From Pedobacter steynii (GTDB lineage Bacteria > Bacteroidota > Bacteroidia > Sphingobacteriales > Sphingobacteriaceae), in the NCBI RefSeq assembly GCF_001721645.1, contig NZ_CP017141.1, positions 3,224,001-3,288,000 of the forward strand: DNA of 64,000 nt. Direction: 5' to 3'. This document shows positions 14,186 to 23,756 of this stretch, piece after piece. The notes under the pieces were generated by a model that was not told where the DNA came from, ran no database searches, and saw nothing but the letters and a program-made list of their open reading frames with translations. Both the position numbers and the translations under genes were made by a program. Numbering within the stretch: position 1 is the stretch's first letter; the number at the start of each line of letters is the position of its first letter.

Positions 14186-17100
14186 TTTACAGGCATTGAA
14201 CCAGCCTCAATATACTGAGAGGGGGTTTGTCCAAACTGCTTCTTAAACTCCCTGCTGAAATACTTACGATCTGAAAATCCAACCATATAACCCACCTCAT
14301 ATACCGTATAATGCCTTTGTAGGAGGAGTTGGGCCGCTTTTTTTAGCCGGATAGACTTGGAAAAATCATTTACTGAAAGGTCTGTCAATGCTTTTAGCTT
14401 TTTATACAATACGGATTGACTCATTCCGATCTTCTCTGCCAGAAGGTCCACCCCAAAATTTTCCTCTTCCATATGCTCCTCTATAATTCCGATCAATCTG
14501 GAAAGAAATTGTTCATTGACGGGATTAACCATCACCTGATTTGGTTCCAGGATCAGTTCCCTGCTGTACTTCTTCCGCATCTTTTCTCTTGCCTCCAGCA
14601 GGTTGTTTACCTGAAGCTGCAGTATTCTGGTGCTGAAAGGTTTGATCAGGTAAATATCAGCCCCCTGACTTAATCCGCTGATCTGATCGGTTTGATCGCT
14701 CTTAGCAGTTAAAAGCAGGACGGGGATATGACTAGTCCGCTCGTCGGATTTTAATTGATTACAGAGCGTAAAACCGTCCATTTCCGGCATCATTACATCA
14801 CTGATGATCAGGTCTGGAATTTCTATAGTTGCGATATTCCATCCTTCCAATCCATTTTCCGCAACAAGAACCACATAATCGGGTTCCAGTGTGCTGCTGA
14901 TCAATGCACGGAGTTCCCAATTGTCTTCGACAATCAGGACGGTAGGTCTTTTGATTTCTTTTGATTTCGGGCCGGGGTTTTCCTGGTGTTCTGGTATCTG
15001 CCTGGCAGGGTCCTCTGTCGGCGTCGGGGAGGGCTGGCTTTGTATCGGAGCGGATAGTTGTTGTGCTGCAAAATGAGCGTTTCCACGCAATAGTTGTAGC
15101 TCAAAGCGGGTAAAGCCTGCTTCTGCCTCACTGGCAGGTTTGCTGCTTACTTTAATATTTCCTTTATGCAGTTCTATAATATTTTTGGCCAATGCCAGTC
15201 CGATTCCATAACCTGTATTCTGGATGCTATGGTCATCTACCTGGAAATAGTTAACAAACAACTGCTCCAGATACTGTGGTGCAATTCCTCTTCCCGTGTC
15301 ACTAATGCTGATCAGCACCCGGTTTTGTTCCGTCTGGATATTTATCCTGATATGCCCTTGATCAGGAGTAAACTTAAAAGCGTTGGAAAGCAGATTGAAA
15401 AATACCTTTTCCAGTTGCTCTTTGTCAAAATACAGCATCAGTGGCTCCTGATCATAATTGAAAGAGAAATGAATATTCTTTTTTCCGGATAAATCTTCGA
15501 AAGCCGCATATATGTCCTTCAGGAATAGAATCAGATCATAAGCAGCCACGCGTAACTTCAGATTTTTGGTATCTGCCTTCCTGAAATCCATCAGTTCACT
15601 AACCAGCTTTAACAACCTGTCTGCATTATTCTTTACACTCGTTAACTGCTGTCCGATCAGGTTGTCCGATTGCCTGCCTTCCAGTAACTTTTCTACAGGT
15701 GCCATGATGAGCGTCAGGTGGGTTCTGATTTCATGGGAGATATTGGTGAAAAAATTTAATTTGATCTGGTGCAGTTCTTCATCTTTTAATAACAAACCCC
15801 GCAGGTAGAAAAATCGGGTAATGAAAAATAGAATAAGTCCCAGCAAAGCCGCATAAAAGATATAAGCCCACCAGGTTTTCCATATGGGAGGAAGAATCTC
15901 TATCTGCATGCTGGCAGTTTCACTCCAGATCCCATCATTATTAGCCCCTTTTACCAATAGGGTATAGGTTCCCGAAGGAAGGTTGGTATAGGTGGCGACG
16001 GGGCTGCGGCTTTCTATCCATTCCTCATTTATGCCTTCCAGTTTATAAGCATATTTGTTTTTATTGGATTTAATATAGTTGAGCAAAGCAAATTCAATGG
16101 CGAAAACATTTTGGCCATAATGAAAAACCAGCTTTTCTGTAAACCCGATATCTTCTTTCAACAGGCCATCTGCAGCATGGATGCTGACCGGATTATTGAA
16201 CAGCTTTAATCCGGTAAAGGCAATGCTGGCCTGCTCCTCATTTTTCTCAATCTGATCAGGAAAAAAATGGGTGAGCCCATTGTATCCTCCAAAATACATT
16301 TCTCCGGCCTTTGTTTTAAAGAACGAATTGTAATTAAACTCGTCTCCTGCCAGCCCATCACTGGTGGTATAAGTACGGAAAGTCTGATTTTTTGGATTAA
16401 ACCTTGATAATCCATTTGAGGTACTGATCCAGAGTTGTTGTTTCCCATCCTCCAGAATGCCTACTACATTGTTATGGCTCAGGCCATCTTTAGTGGTATA
16501 GGTCTTGCTGAAAATTTTCCTGGATATTTCATATTTACTGAGTCCGCCGTAATACAGGCCAATCCATATATTACCTGCTTTATCTTCCTGAATACAGTTG
16601 ATAAAATTGGCATTGTTGTTTACACTGTTGCTTCCTCTTGGTAATTTAAATGACTGCAGGCTTTGACGGTTGGCATCAAGCAGGTATAAACCCGTTGTTG
16701 CGGCGATCCAGATGTTCTTTCTGGAATCTTCAAACAGGAATTTAACGTTGTGGTCTCTGATCTTGCGGATGGCAGGGATTTCGGGATAGGGGCTGAGGCT
16801 TGTCTTGCTCTTATTGAAAATCCGGATTCCGGTCTGGCTACCAATCCAGAGGGCTCCACGATCATCCTCCAGAAGAGCGACGATCTCCGAACGCGAGGTT
16901 TTAATCTCCTTACCCGTAACCAGAAAACGTTTGAAGCTATGACTGGCCGGATCAAAGAGATTGAGCCCTCCACCATGTGTGCCTACCCAGATATCACCGG
17001 TCCGGTCCTTGTAAATGACCTTCACTAAATCCGAACCCAAACTGGAGAAGTCGGCAGCTTTTACTTTATAGGAGCTGAACTGGCGGCGCTGCTGATCAAA

Positions 17101-18273
17101 ATAATTCAGCCCTCCGCCCTCGGTCCCTATCCAAAGGTTTTCATTTTGGTCTGCAATGATAGAGCTGATGACATTATGACTGATCCCGGTCTGCTTTTCA
17201 TTGTATTGAAAGGTCTTAAAATTAGTTGCGTGTGCATAGGCCACATTAATTCCTCCATAGTAAGTTCCAATCCATAGTGATCCGCTGTGGTCTTCATAAA
17301 GACTATAAATAGAGTTCTGGTTTAAACTCTGGTTAACAGCGGTACGGTGCTGATAGGTCTGGAATGTTTTTTTTGCCGGATCAAATAAGCTAAGTCCTTC
17401 CTGTGTGCCGATGCAGAGTTGCCCCTTTTTATTCCGGATGATCTTCCGAACGGCATTGTGCACTAGGCTGTTTTTTACTCCTTCCTGATGAAGATATCTG
17501 GAGAAAGTATTTGTAGTCGTATGAAAGAGGTTGATCCCTCCGTTTTCCGTGCCTATCCAAAGGTTGTGTTCCAGATCTTCGGTAATAGCAGTCACTGAAT
17601 TGTCGCTCAGACTTTCAGGCTGCCCGGCAGCGTGTGTAAAAAATTGTAAAATTTTTAACTTGTTATTGCTGAAACGAAGACGTCCCAAACCATTGTTGGT
17701 TCCAATCCAGAAGTCCCCTTTGGAGTCTTCATATAAGCTCTGGACTTCTGAACCGGCAATTTTTTTGTCAAGGCCTAGTTGCCTGGCCGGACTGAACTTT
17801 TTTGTCTTTCGGTCAGATAACAGATAAAGCCCGTTTTTTGCCGCTACCCATAGGTTTCCTTTACGGTCTTCATATATGGAGATGATGGGTGTGTTTGATT
17901 TATTGATCAGCCCCTCCCTCAGGTATATCCGTTCAAAGCTGTTCTTCTTCGGATCAAACCGGTTCAATCCATTTGATGTCCCTACCCAAAGTTCTTTTTT
18001 AGAATCGCTGAATAAAGCATTGATGTAGTCGTCTGAAAGGGTGTTGGTATCTGCTGTCGTGCTTTTATATAACCTGAACCGGTTGCCATCGTATCTGTTG
18101 AGACCATATCTGGATCCGAACCACATAAATCCCTGGCTGTCCTGAGCAATGGCGAATATGGAATTCTGAGACAAGCCATTTTTAGTCATCAGCTGATTGA
18201 AGCTGAGTTCCTGTCCCTTTACGGGCAATTGTACGAGGACAATTGAGATTAAAAAAAATAGCCGTTTTAACAT
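14182..18273 (-). CDS. Hybrid two-component system regulator (HTCS): sensor kinase, receiver and AraC-type DNA-binding domain in one chain
   Basis: 1363 residues with a signal peptide (MLKRLFFLISIVLVQLPVKG). Order: periplasmic two-bladed Reg_prop beta-propeller (repeats of the type IWIGTENGGINLF, ~residues 25-710), Y_Y_Y domain, one membrane helix (~795-815), HisKA with His847 in ISHEIRTHL, HATPase (NLLSNAFKFT, SDTGRGIAP, GYGIGLAL), receiver with phospho-acceptor Asp1159 (ISDVMMPEMDG), and a C-terminal AraC HTH (VGYMVGFSDRKYFSREFKKQFG). It should sense a sugar in the periplasm and activate the neighbouring locus. It is divergent from the second susC gene 358 bp away, its most likely target. 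Odd point: the usual HExRTPL box reads HEIRTHL, with His in place of the conserved Pro. Confidence 0.95.
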   Translation of the reverse strand: MLKRLFFLISIVLVQLPVKGQELSFNQLMTKNGLSQNSIFAIAQDSQGFMWFGSRYGLNRYDGNRFRLYKSTTADTNTLSDDYINALFSDSKKELWVGTSNGLNRFDPKKNSFERIYLREGLINKSNTPIISIYEDRKGNLWVAAKNGLYLLSDRKTKKFSPARQLGLDKKIAGSEVQSLYEDSKGDFWIGTNNGLGRLRFSNNKLKILQFFTHAAGQPESLSDNSVTAITEDLEHNLWIGTENGGINLFHTTTNTFSRYLHQEGVKNSLVHNAVRKIIRNKKGQLCIGTQEGLSLFDPAKKTFQTYQHRTAVNQSLNQNSIYSLYEDHSGSLWIGTYYGGINVAYAHATNFKTFQYNEKQTGISHNVISSIIADQNENLWIGTEGGGLNYFDQQRRQFSSYKVKAADFSSLGSDLVKVIYKDRTGDIWVGTHGGGLNLFDPASHSFKRFLVTGKEIKTSRSEIVALLEDDRGALWIGSQTGIRIFNKSKTSLSPYPEIPAIRKIRDHNVKFLFEDSRKNIWIAATTGLYLLDANRQSLQSFKLPRGSNSVNNNANFINCIQEDKAGNIWIGLYYGGLSKYEISRKIFSKTYTTKDGLSHNNVVGILEDGKQQLWISTSNGLSRFNPKNQTFRTYTTSDGLAGDEFNYNSFFKTKAGEMYFGGYNGLTHFFPDQIEKNEEQASIAFTGLKLFNNPVSIHAADGLLKEDIGFTEKLVFHYGQNVFAIEFALLNYIKSNKNKYAYKLEGINEEWIESRSPVATYTNLPSGTYTLLVKGANNDGIWSETASMQIEILPPIWKTWWAYIFYAALLGLILFFITRFFYLRGLLLKDEELHQIKLNFFTNISHEIRTHLTLIMAPVEKLLEGRQSDNLIGQQLTSVKNNADRLLKLVSELMDFRKADTKNLKLRVAAYDLILFLKDIYAAFEDLSGKKNIHFSFNYDQEPLMLYFDKEQLEKVFFNLLSNAFKFTPDQGHIRINIQTEQNRVLISISDTGRGIAPQYLEQLFVNYFQVDDHSIQNTGYGIGLALAKNIIELHKGNIKVSSKPASEAEAGFTRFELQLLRGNAHFAAQQLSAPIQSQPSPTPTEDPARQIPEHQENPGPKSKEIKRPTVLIVEDNWELRALISSTLEPDYVVLVAENGLEGWNIATIEIPDLIISDVMMPEMDGFTLCNQLKSDERTSHIPVLLLTAKSDQTDQISGLSQGADIYLIKPFSTRILQLQVNNLLEAREKMRKKYSRELILEPNQVMVNPVNEQFLSRLIGIIEEHMEEENFGVDLLAEKIGMSQSVLYKKLKALTDLSVNDFSKSIRLKKAAQLLLQRHYTVYEVGYMVGFSDRKYFSREFKKQFGQTPSQYIEAGSMPVN

Positions 18274-18631
18274 ACCCCTATAATAATTGATCAGAATTAA
18301 TCCCCCAAAAATTCTGTCTTGTTAAAATTACAATTTCAGCGGTGATTAAATCCTTAAATATTGAATATTCTCGTCAATTAATGATTAAACGCGATAATAC
18401 CCCTATTTACAATCAAATTTCACCCCTGATTCCAACAGATTGAGCTCAACTTTACAATTGACCAAATCATGATTTGTCGCCCAGGACAAAATAAACTTAA
18501 ACCAAATCGTATGAATAAACTTTACTACAGTATTCTTTATGATCCTTTCGTGATCAACAACCATCCATTGCAATCTTCCTGCTAACAGGTTTTGCAAAGA
18601 AACTAATCTTAACCAAATACAAACTTGTTTT
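18274..18631. promoter_or_regulatory. Divergent intergenic region between HTCS gene and second susC
   Basis: A 358-bp AT-rich region with no gene. It must hold both divergent promoters and the HTCS binding site. The only repeat I see is ATACCCCTAT at 18272-18281 (touching the HTCS start codon) and again at 18397-18406. I could not find a convincing TTTG/TAnnTTTG promoter on either strand, which would fit an activator-dependent susC promoter. Confidence 0.4.
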
Positions 18632-21600
18632 ATGAGAAAAATATTAACCATTATTGCTGTGGTGATTTGCTTTCTGCCAGGCATGCTTAGTGCCCAGACA
18701 AAAGTGATTACCGGAACGGTCAAAGAAAAAGAAGGTGCCCTGCCAGGCGCAGGCATTACAGAGAAGGGAATGCCCTCAAATGCGACGCTAACCGACGCAA
18801 ACGGAAATTTCAAAATTACTTTAAAGGGCAGCAGTCAGGTCCTGATCATTAGAAATATAGGTTATCAAACCCAGGAAGTAAATGTTGCGGGCAATAGCAA
18901 CGTAAATATTACTCTGGAAGTAGATTCAAAAGGGCTGGATGAAGTAGTCGTAGTTGGATACGGTACGCAGAAAAAGGTAAACCTGACCGGATCTGTGGCT
19001 TCTATCAGTGCTAAAGAATTGAATGCAAGACCCATTACAAACGTGTCTTCTGCTTTAGCCGGACTTGCGCCAGGCGTATCGGTACAGCAAGGAAGCGGTA
19101 AACCAGGATCAGACGGCGCAACCATTCGGATCAGGGGAACAGGAACGCTTAACAACAACAATCCTCTTGTTGTAATTGATGGTATTGTCGGAACGATGGA
19201 TGCTGTAAACCCCAACGATATTGAGAACATCTCGGTACTAAAGGACGCGGCTGCAGGAGCAATTTATGGCTCGTTATCTGCGAATGGGGTAATCCTGATC
19301 ACCACTAAAAAGGGTACCGCAGGACGAAATAATGTAACTTATTCAGGGTTGATCTCTTTTGCCAGACCAAGCAGACTGCCTGAATTTATATCCGATTACG
19401 CCAGGTTTATGCGTTTAACCAATGAGAGTAACCGTAACATGGGAGTCTCAGAAGTGTATGCTGCCGGAACGATCGAAAAATGGGATGAAGCCAATAAAAA
19501 CCCTAATGGTATTAGTGCAAGCGGCGTTCCTAATTATGTAGCTTATCCGAATACGGATTGGGCGGAATGGGTTTTTGGTAAAAATCAATTGGTGCAGAAT
19601 CATAACATAGCGGTAACAGGTGGTACTGACAAAGTAACTTATAACCTTTCTGCTGGTTATCTGGACAATGCGGGGATCATGAAGAATACCGGTTTACAGA
19701 AATATCAGATTCGTGCAAATGTGGAATCCAAGATCAATAAGGTGCTGACTTTAGGAACACAAACTTTCATCTCTACTCAGTCTGTCGGAAAAGCAAATAC
19801 AGCGAATGCCTTTAACTTTATGTGGCAGACCAATCCAGGTATTTACCCTTTTTACGAGGGAAGATATGGTTTCGCACCGGCAATAGAAGAACCTGTAACC
19901 AATAACAACATCCTGACCTATCTGAATGGAACGGGAGGAAAGGATAAAGAAACAAGGATCAATTCTACGCTATATGCAATTTTTAATCTTTATAAGGGAT
20001 TAACACTGGAAACAAAGGTCAATTACCAGGATCGGTATCGTGAATTGAGTAGTTTTGCAATGCCTATAGAGAAATGGGACTTTTCTACCAATACTTTAAA
20101 GGTGCCTTTATCGCCGGGTGCTGATCTGAGTACAAGTTATGAATTCAATAAAAACTATACCCTGACATTTGATAATGTGCTTCGTTACCAAACTTCCATT
20201 GGGAATCATGATTTAAGCGCGATGGTGGGGTACAATCAGTTTTATTACAATTTTTATGACGTAAGGACTTCTAAAAAAGGACTTATTGATTATGGTAATA
20301 CGACTTTAAGTTCTGCAACAGATATCTCCAATACTTCCGGCGGGCAAGAGTACGACCGCAGCATGCGCTCCTGGTTTGGGCGTGTGAACTACGCATATAA
20401 ATCAAAATACCTGCTTGAAGCTGTTTTGCGTTATGATGGATCCTCTAAATTTGCAAGCGAAAACAGATTTGGCGTTTTTCCCTCTTTTTCTGCAGGATGG
20501 AGAATCTCTGAAGAAGGCTTCATGAAAGGAATTGCAGATAAAATTCAAAACCTCAAACTACGTGCTTCATGGGGTAAAGTTGGAAATAATATCATGAGTG
20601 TGGATGATGACAGAGGCAATTATGACTATCTGGCCAGCTATGACAAAGTCAATTATTCTTATAACAATGCTTCTAATACGGGGCTTGCAGTTACCAAATT
20701 TGGAAATAATACCTTACAATGGGAGTCAACGGCAGTAGCCAATCTTGGCTTGGACCTGACCACTTTTGGCGGTAGAATGAACCTGGAGGTAGATGTATAT
20801 CAGAAAAAAACAGACAATATCTTAACTACTCCTCCTATTTATCTTACTGCAGGTACGGCCAGTGCGCCAACACAAAATACGGCATCCATGAGCAATAAAG
20901 GGATAGAGTTTACTTTGGGATGGAAAGATAAAGTCGGAGAGGTGGAGTATTCTGTGGTCGGTAATTTTGCTTATAACTTTAACCGTGTGACCAAATACAG
21001 AGGGAAATTATCTGAAGGATATACCACCGATGCAAATGGAAACCGGGTCTATAGTTCGAATATCGGACAGGTGGGCTCAGGCGACAATACCCGTATTCTG
21101 GAAGATCATACCATTAATGAATTGTATCTGCTACAGGTATATAAAGGAAACGGATCTTACCAGAACACTGATGGAAGTGTAAATATCAATGGTGGACCCC
21201 AGGACGGAATGATCAGAACTACACAAGATCTGGATTGGGTAAGATCAATGATTGCAGCAGGGTATAAGTTTGGGCCGGTAAGTACAGTAGGAAAAGGACA
21301 ACTTTATTATGGAGACCTGATCTATGCCGATTCAAACGCTGATGGTACTTATGGAAATAACTTTGATAAACAGTTTACCAATGCATCCAGCATACCGAAA
21401 TATACAATGGGTCTGAATTTTGGCGCAGCGTGGAAAGGTTTTGATTTCTCTATGCTTTGGGCAGCCAGCACTGGAATGAAGTATTTATACAATCAATCGG
21501 GGATCAACAGTACCAGAACCAATCTTGGTAATGCTATCGGTACGAGAATCGCGGATGACCATTATTATTATAATGAGGCGAATCCAAATGACCCTGCCAA

Positions 21601-21898
21601 TAACCTGACTGCAAGTTTACCTAGACTTAAATGGGGTTCGTCTGATAATCAAACCAATATTCCAAGTAATTTCTGGCTTTACAATGCTTCTTATTTAAAG
21701 CTTAAAAATGTTCAGCTGGGTTATTCATTCTCCGATGGTCTGATCAAAAGGATTGGATTAAGCAGATTGAGGGTATTTCTGACAGGAGAGAATTTGTTAA
21801 TGATCACCAAGTATCCAGGGCTTGATCCTGAGGTTGGAGCTAATCTTTCTTATCCTACAATGAAACAATTTGCTACAGGTCTAACTGCAACTTTTTAA
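18632..21898 (+). CDS. SusC/RagA-family TonB-dependent outer-membrane receptor
   Basis: 1088 residues, complete. It has a signal peptide (MRKILTIIAVVICFLPGMLSAQ), a CarboxypepD_reg-like domain (~25-105: VITGTVKEKEG to ITLEVDSKG), the SusC junction GLDEVVVVGYGTQKK, plug (SSALAGLAPGVSVQQG, TIRIRGTGTLNN, ISVLKDAAAGAIYG) and a large barrel ending in an aromatic strand (ATGLTATF). There is no STN domain, so it does not signal through an anti-sigma factor; control by the divergent HTCS is more likely. It is followed 11 bp later by its susD partner. The substrate is unknown; the downstream beta-helix protein and GH2 enzyme suggest a plant or microbial polysaccharide. Confidence 0.95.
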   Translation: MRKILTIIAVVICFLPGMLSAQTKVITGTVKEKEGALPGAGITEKGMPSNATLTDANGNFKITLKGSSQVLIIRNIGYQTQEVNVAGNSNVNITLEVDSKGLDEVVVVGYGTQKKVNLTGSVASISAKELNARPITNVSSALAGLAPGVSVQQGSGKPGSDGATIRIRGTGTLNNNNPLVVIDGIVGTMDAVNPNDIENISVLKDAAAGAIYGSLSANGVILITTKKGTAGRNNVTYSGLISFARPSRLPEFISDYARFMRLTNESNRNMGVSEVYAAGTIEKWDEANKNPNGISASGVPNYVAYPNTDWAEWVFGKNQLVQNHNIAVTGGTDKVTYNLSAGYLDNAGIMKNTGLQKYQIRANVESKINKVLTLGTQTFISTQSVGKANTANAFNFMWQTNPGIYPFYEGRYGFAPAIEEPVTNNNILTYLNGTGGKDKETRINSTLYAIFNLYKGLTLETKVNYQDRYRELSSFAMPIEKWDFSTNTLKVPLSPGADLSTSYEFNKNYTLTFDNVLRYQTSIGNHDLSAMVGYNQFYYNFYDVRTSKKGLIDYGNTTLSSATDISNTSGGQEYDRSMRSWFGRVNYAYKSKYLLEAVLRYDGSSKFASENRFGVFPSFSAGWRISEEGFMKGIADKIQNLKLRASWGKVGNNIMSVDDDRGNYDYLASYDKVNYSYNNASNTGLAVTKFGNNTLQWESTAVANLGLDLTTFGGRMNLEVDVYQKKTDNILTTPPIYLTAGTASAPTQNTASMSNKGIEFTLGWKDKVGEVEYSVVGNFAYNFNRVTKYRGKLSEGYTTDANGNRVYSSNIGQVGSGDNTRILEDHTINELYLLQVYKGNGSYQNTDGSVNINGGPQDGMIRTTQDLDWVRSMIAAGYKFGPVSTVGKGQLYYGDLIYADSNADGTYGNNFDKQFTNASSIPKYTMGLNFGAAWKGFDFSMLWAASTGMKYLYNQSGINSTRTNLGNAIGTRIADDHYYYNEANPNDPANNLTASLPRLKWGSSDNQTNIPSNFWLYNASYLKLKNVQLGYSFSDGLIKRIGLSRLRVFLTGENLLMITKYPGLDPEVGANLSYPTMKQFATGLTATF

Positions 21899-21909
21899 AC
21901 GAAACAACA

Positions 21910-23685
21910 ATGAAACAGAATATATTTAACTCAAAAAAAATCATGCTGTTGCTAATTGCAGGATTGAGCATCAGTAGCTGTAAAAAAAGTTTATTAGATA
22001 CTGATCCGTATAGTTCAGTTAGTTCTGCAACGATGTGGACGACAGATAACCTGACCGATCTTGGTGTGACTGGTGTTTATCAGACATTGCGATTAGGGAT
22101 TCAAAATAGTGGCGCCTCAGAGAGAGAGTTGTACCAGATGGATGGACTTGGCTTTACTTCGATGACACGTGGGGGCAATGACCTCATGACGGGAACTGCA
22201 ACGCCTTCCAGTGGAAGGTTCAGTAATACCTGGAAAGAGTTGTATGAAGGAGTTCAGCGGGCAAATGATGCGATTGAAAATATTGCCTTAAAGTCACCGT
22301 CCACTCCGGAAAAAAAAGCAAGATACATTGCCGAATGTAAGTTTCTGCGGGCGTATTTTTACTTTAGATTGAATCAGCTGTTTAAAGGAGTTCCCGTGTA
22401 CCTTAAGCCTTTGCCAATCACAGAAATGACCAATGGCCGGGAATCAGAAACGAAGGTCTGGGAAGTCATCATTAACGACCTGAATGACGCGATTAACGAA
22501 CCTAACCTACCACAGAAGTATTCAAAAGGAGCTAGTCAATACGGACATGCAACGAAAGGTGCTGCTTATGCGTTGCGCGGAAAGGTCTATCTATACCAGA
22601 AAAAATGGGCAGAAGCTGCTGCTGATTTCAGTAAAGTGAAAGAAGCCGGATATGTTCTTTTTCAAGGAGGCTATAAGGCGCTGTTTAAAGAAGCCAATGA
22701 GCAGTCTGATGAAATGATCTTCTCTTTACAGAACATTGCCGTAGACGGATATGGATCGACCACACAGTGGTATCTGGGCTCCAGATCTTCTTTAGGCTCT
22801 GCCTGGAATAGTTATTACGTATCTCCTTCTCTTGTGGATCTGTATGAAAATGTGGATGGAAGTAAGTTTAACTGGGACGATATTATCCCTGGTTATAACA
22901 CAATGCCGGCTAATAAACGGGAGGTTTTCTTTCTGAGAAATAACCTGAGCCCGACAGAAATTACCACTTTTACCAATAAAGGCCTGGATATGTCACTGTA
23001 TTTACCAACAGGTAATGAAGAACGCATTAAAGCGGCTTATGCCAATAGGGACTCCCGACTAAATGCTACAGTGATTGTACCTTATGGAACTTACCTCGGT
23101 CGCCCGCAGTTTGGAGCAGATCAAACCTATACCATGCGCTGGCCGGCAAATAATGAACAGCCTCCGATATTAGATTTGTTCAGTGATTCCAGAAATCAGC
23201 TTTTCTACCTGTACCGTAAATTTGTTTATGAAGGTTCTACAGAATTGATCAATCGTCAGTATGGAGCAATTGACCTGCCAATCATCAGATATGCGGATGT
23301 TTTGCTAATGTGGGCGGAAGCACTCAATGAACTGCAACAAACTGGAGAAGCGATCAATAAAGTGAATGAGGTAAGGGCAAGAGCGGGCGTTGCTGCATTG
23401 AACTCTTCGGTAGCAACAACAGTAGCCGGGCCGGTTGATTTGAGAGACCGTATCCGCAATGAAAGAAGGGTAGAGCTGGCCTGCGAAGGTGTGAACTATT
23501 TTGATGAATTACGCTGGGGAACTTTAAAGGAAAAGGTGTTTACGACAACCGGAGGTGTGAATCAGGTATGGGGTGGAATTACTGTTCCTTATGTCTGGAA
23601 AGGTGATTATGTCACCACATGGCCAATTCCTCAGGTTGAAATCGAAATGAACCCGAATTTGAAACAAAACCTGGGATGGCAATAG
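21910..23685 (+). CDS. SusD/RagB-family surface glycan-binding lipoprotein
   Basis: 591 residues with a lipoprotein signal (MKQNIFNSKKIMLLLIAGLSISSC). SusD features are clear: FLRAYFYFRLNQLF, LRGKVYLYQKKWAEAAADF (TPR-like), IIRYADVLLMWAEALNE and the C-terminal RRVELACEGVNYFDELRWG. It is the cap of the SusC barrel encoded 11 bp upstream. Many Asn, Thr and Trp residues in the middle may form the ligand site, but the ligand cannot be named from sequence. A perfect hairpin follows its stop codon, separating the transport pair from the enzyme genes. Confidence 0.95.
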   Translation: MKQNIFNSKKIMLLLIAGLSISSCKKSLLDTDPYSSVSSATMWTTDNLTDLGVTGVYQTLRLGIQNSGASERELYQMDGLGFTSMTRGGNDLMTGTATPSSGRFSNTWKELYEGVQRANDAIENIALKSPSTPEKKARYIAECKFLRAYFYFRLNQLFKGVPVYLKPLPITEMTNGRESETKVWEVIINDLNDAINEPNLPQKYSKGASQYGHATKGAAYALRGKVYLYQKKWAEAAADFSKVKEAGYVLFQGGYKALFKEANEQSDEMIFSLQNIAVDGYGSTTQWYLGSRSSLGSAWNSYYVSPSLVDLYENVDGSKFNWDDIIPGYNTMPANKREVFFLRNNLSPTEITTFTNKGLDMSLYLPTGNEERIKAAYANRDSRLNATVIVPYGTYLGRPQFGADQTYTMRWPANNEQPPILDLFSDSRNQLFYLYRKFVYEGSTELINRQYGAIDLPIIRYADVLLMWAEALNELQQTGEAINKVNEVRARAGVAALNSSVATTVAGPVDLRDRIRNERRVELACEGVNYFDELRWGTLKEKVFTTTGGVNQVWGGITVPYVWKGDYVTTWPIPQVEIEMNPNLKQNLGWQ

Positions 23686-23699
23686 TAAATTAGTCCTAC

Positions 23700-23735
23700 G
23701 AATTCGCTTTAGTACGCTAAAGCGAATTCTTTATA
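23700..23735 (+). terminator. Perfect 13-bp hairpin after second susD
   Basis: The arms at 23700-23712 and 23717-23729 (GAATTCGCTTTAG and its exact complement) enclose a TACG tetraloop and are followed by TTTATATT. It ends 27 bp before the TTG start of the beta-helix gene, so it is probably a leaky terminator or mRNA-stabilising element that sets susCD expression above the enzyme genes. Confidence 0.65.
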
Positions 23736-23756
23736 TTAAATTTTAGCATACACAAA

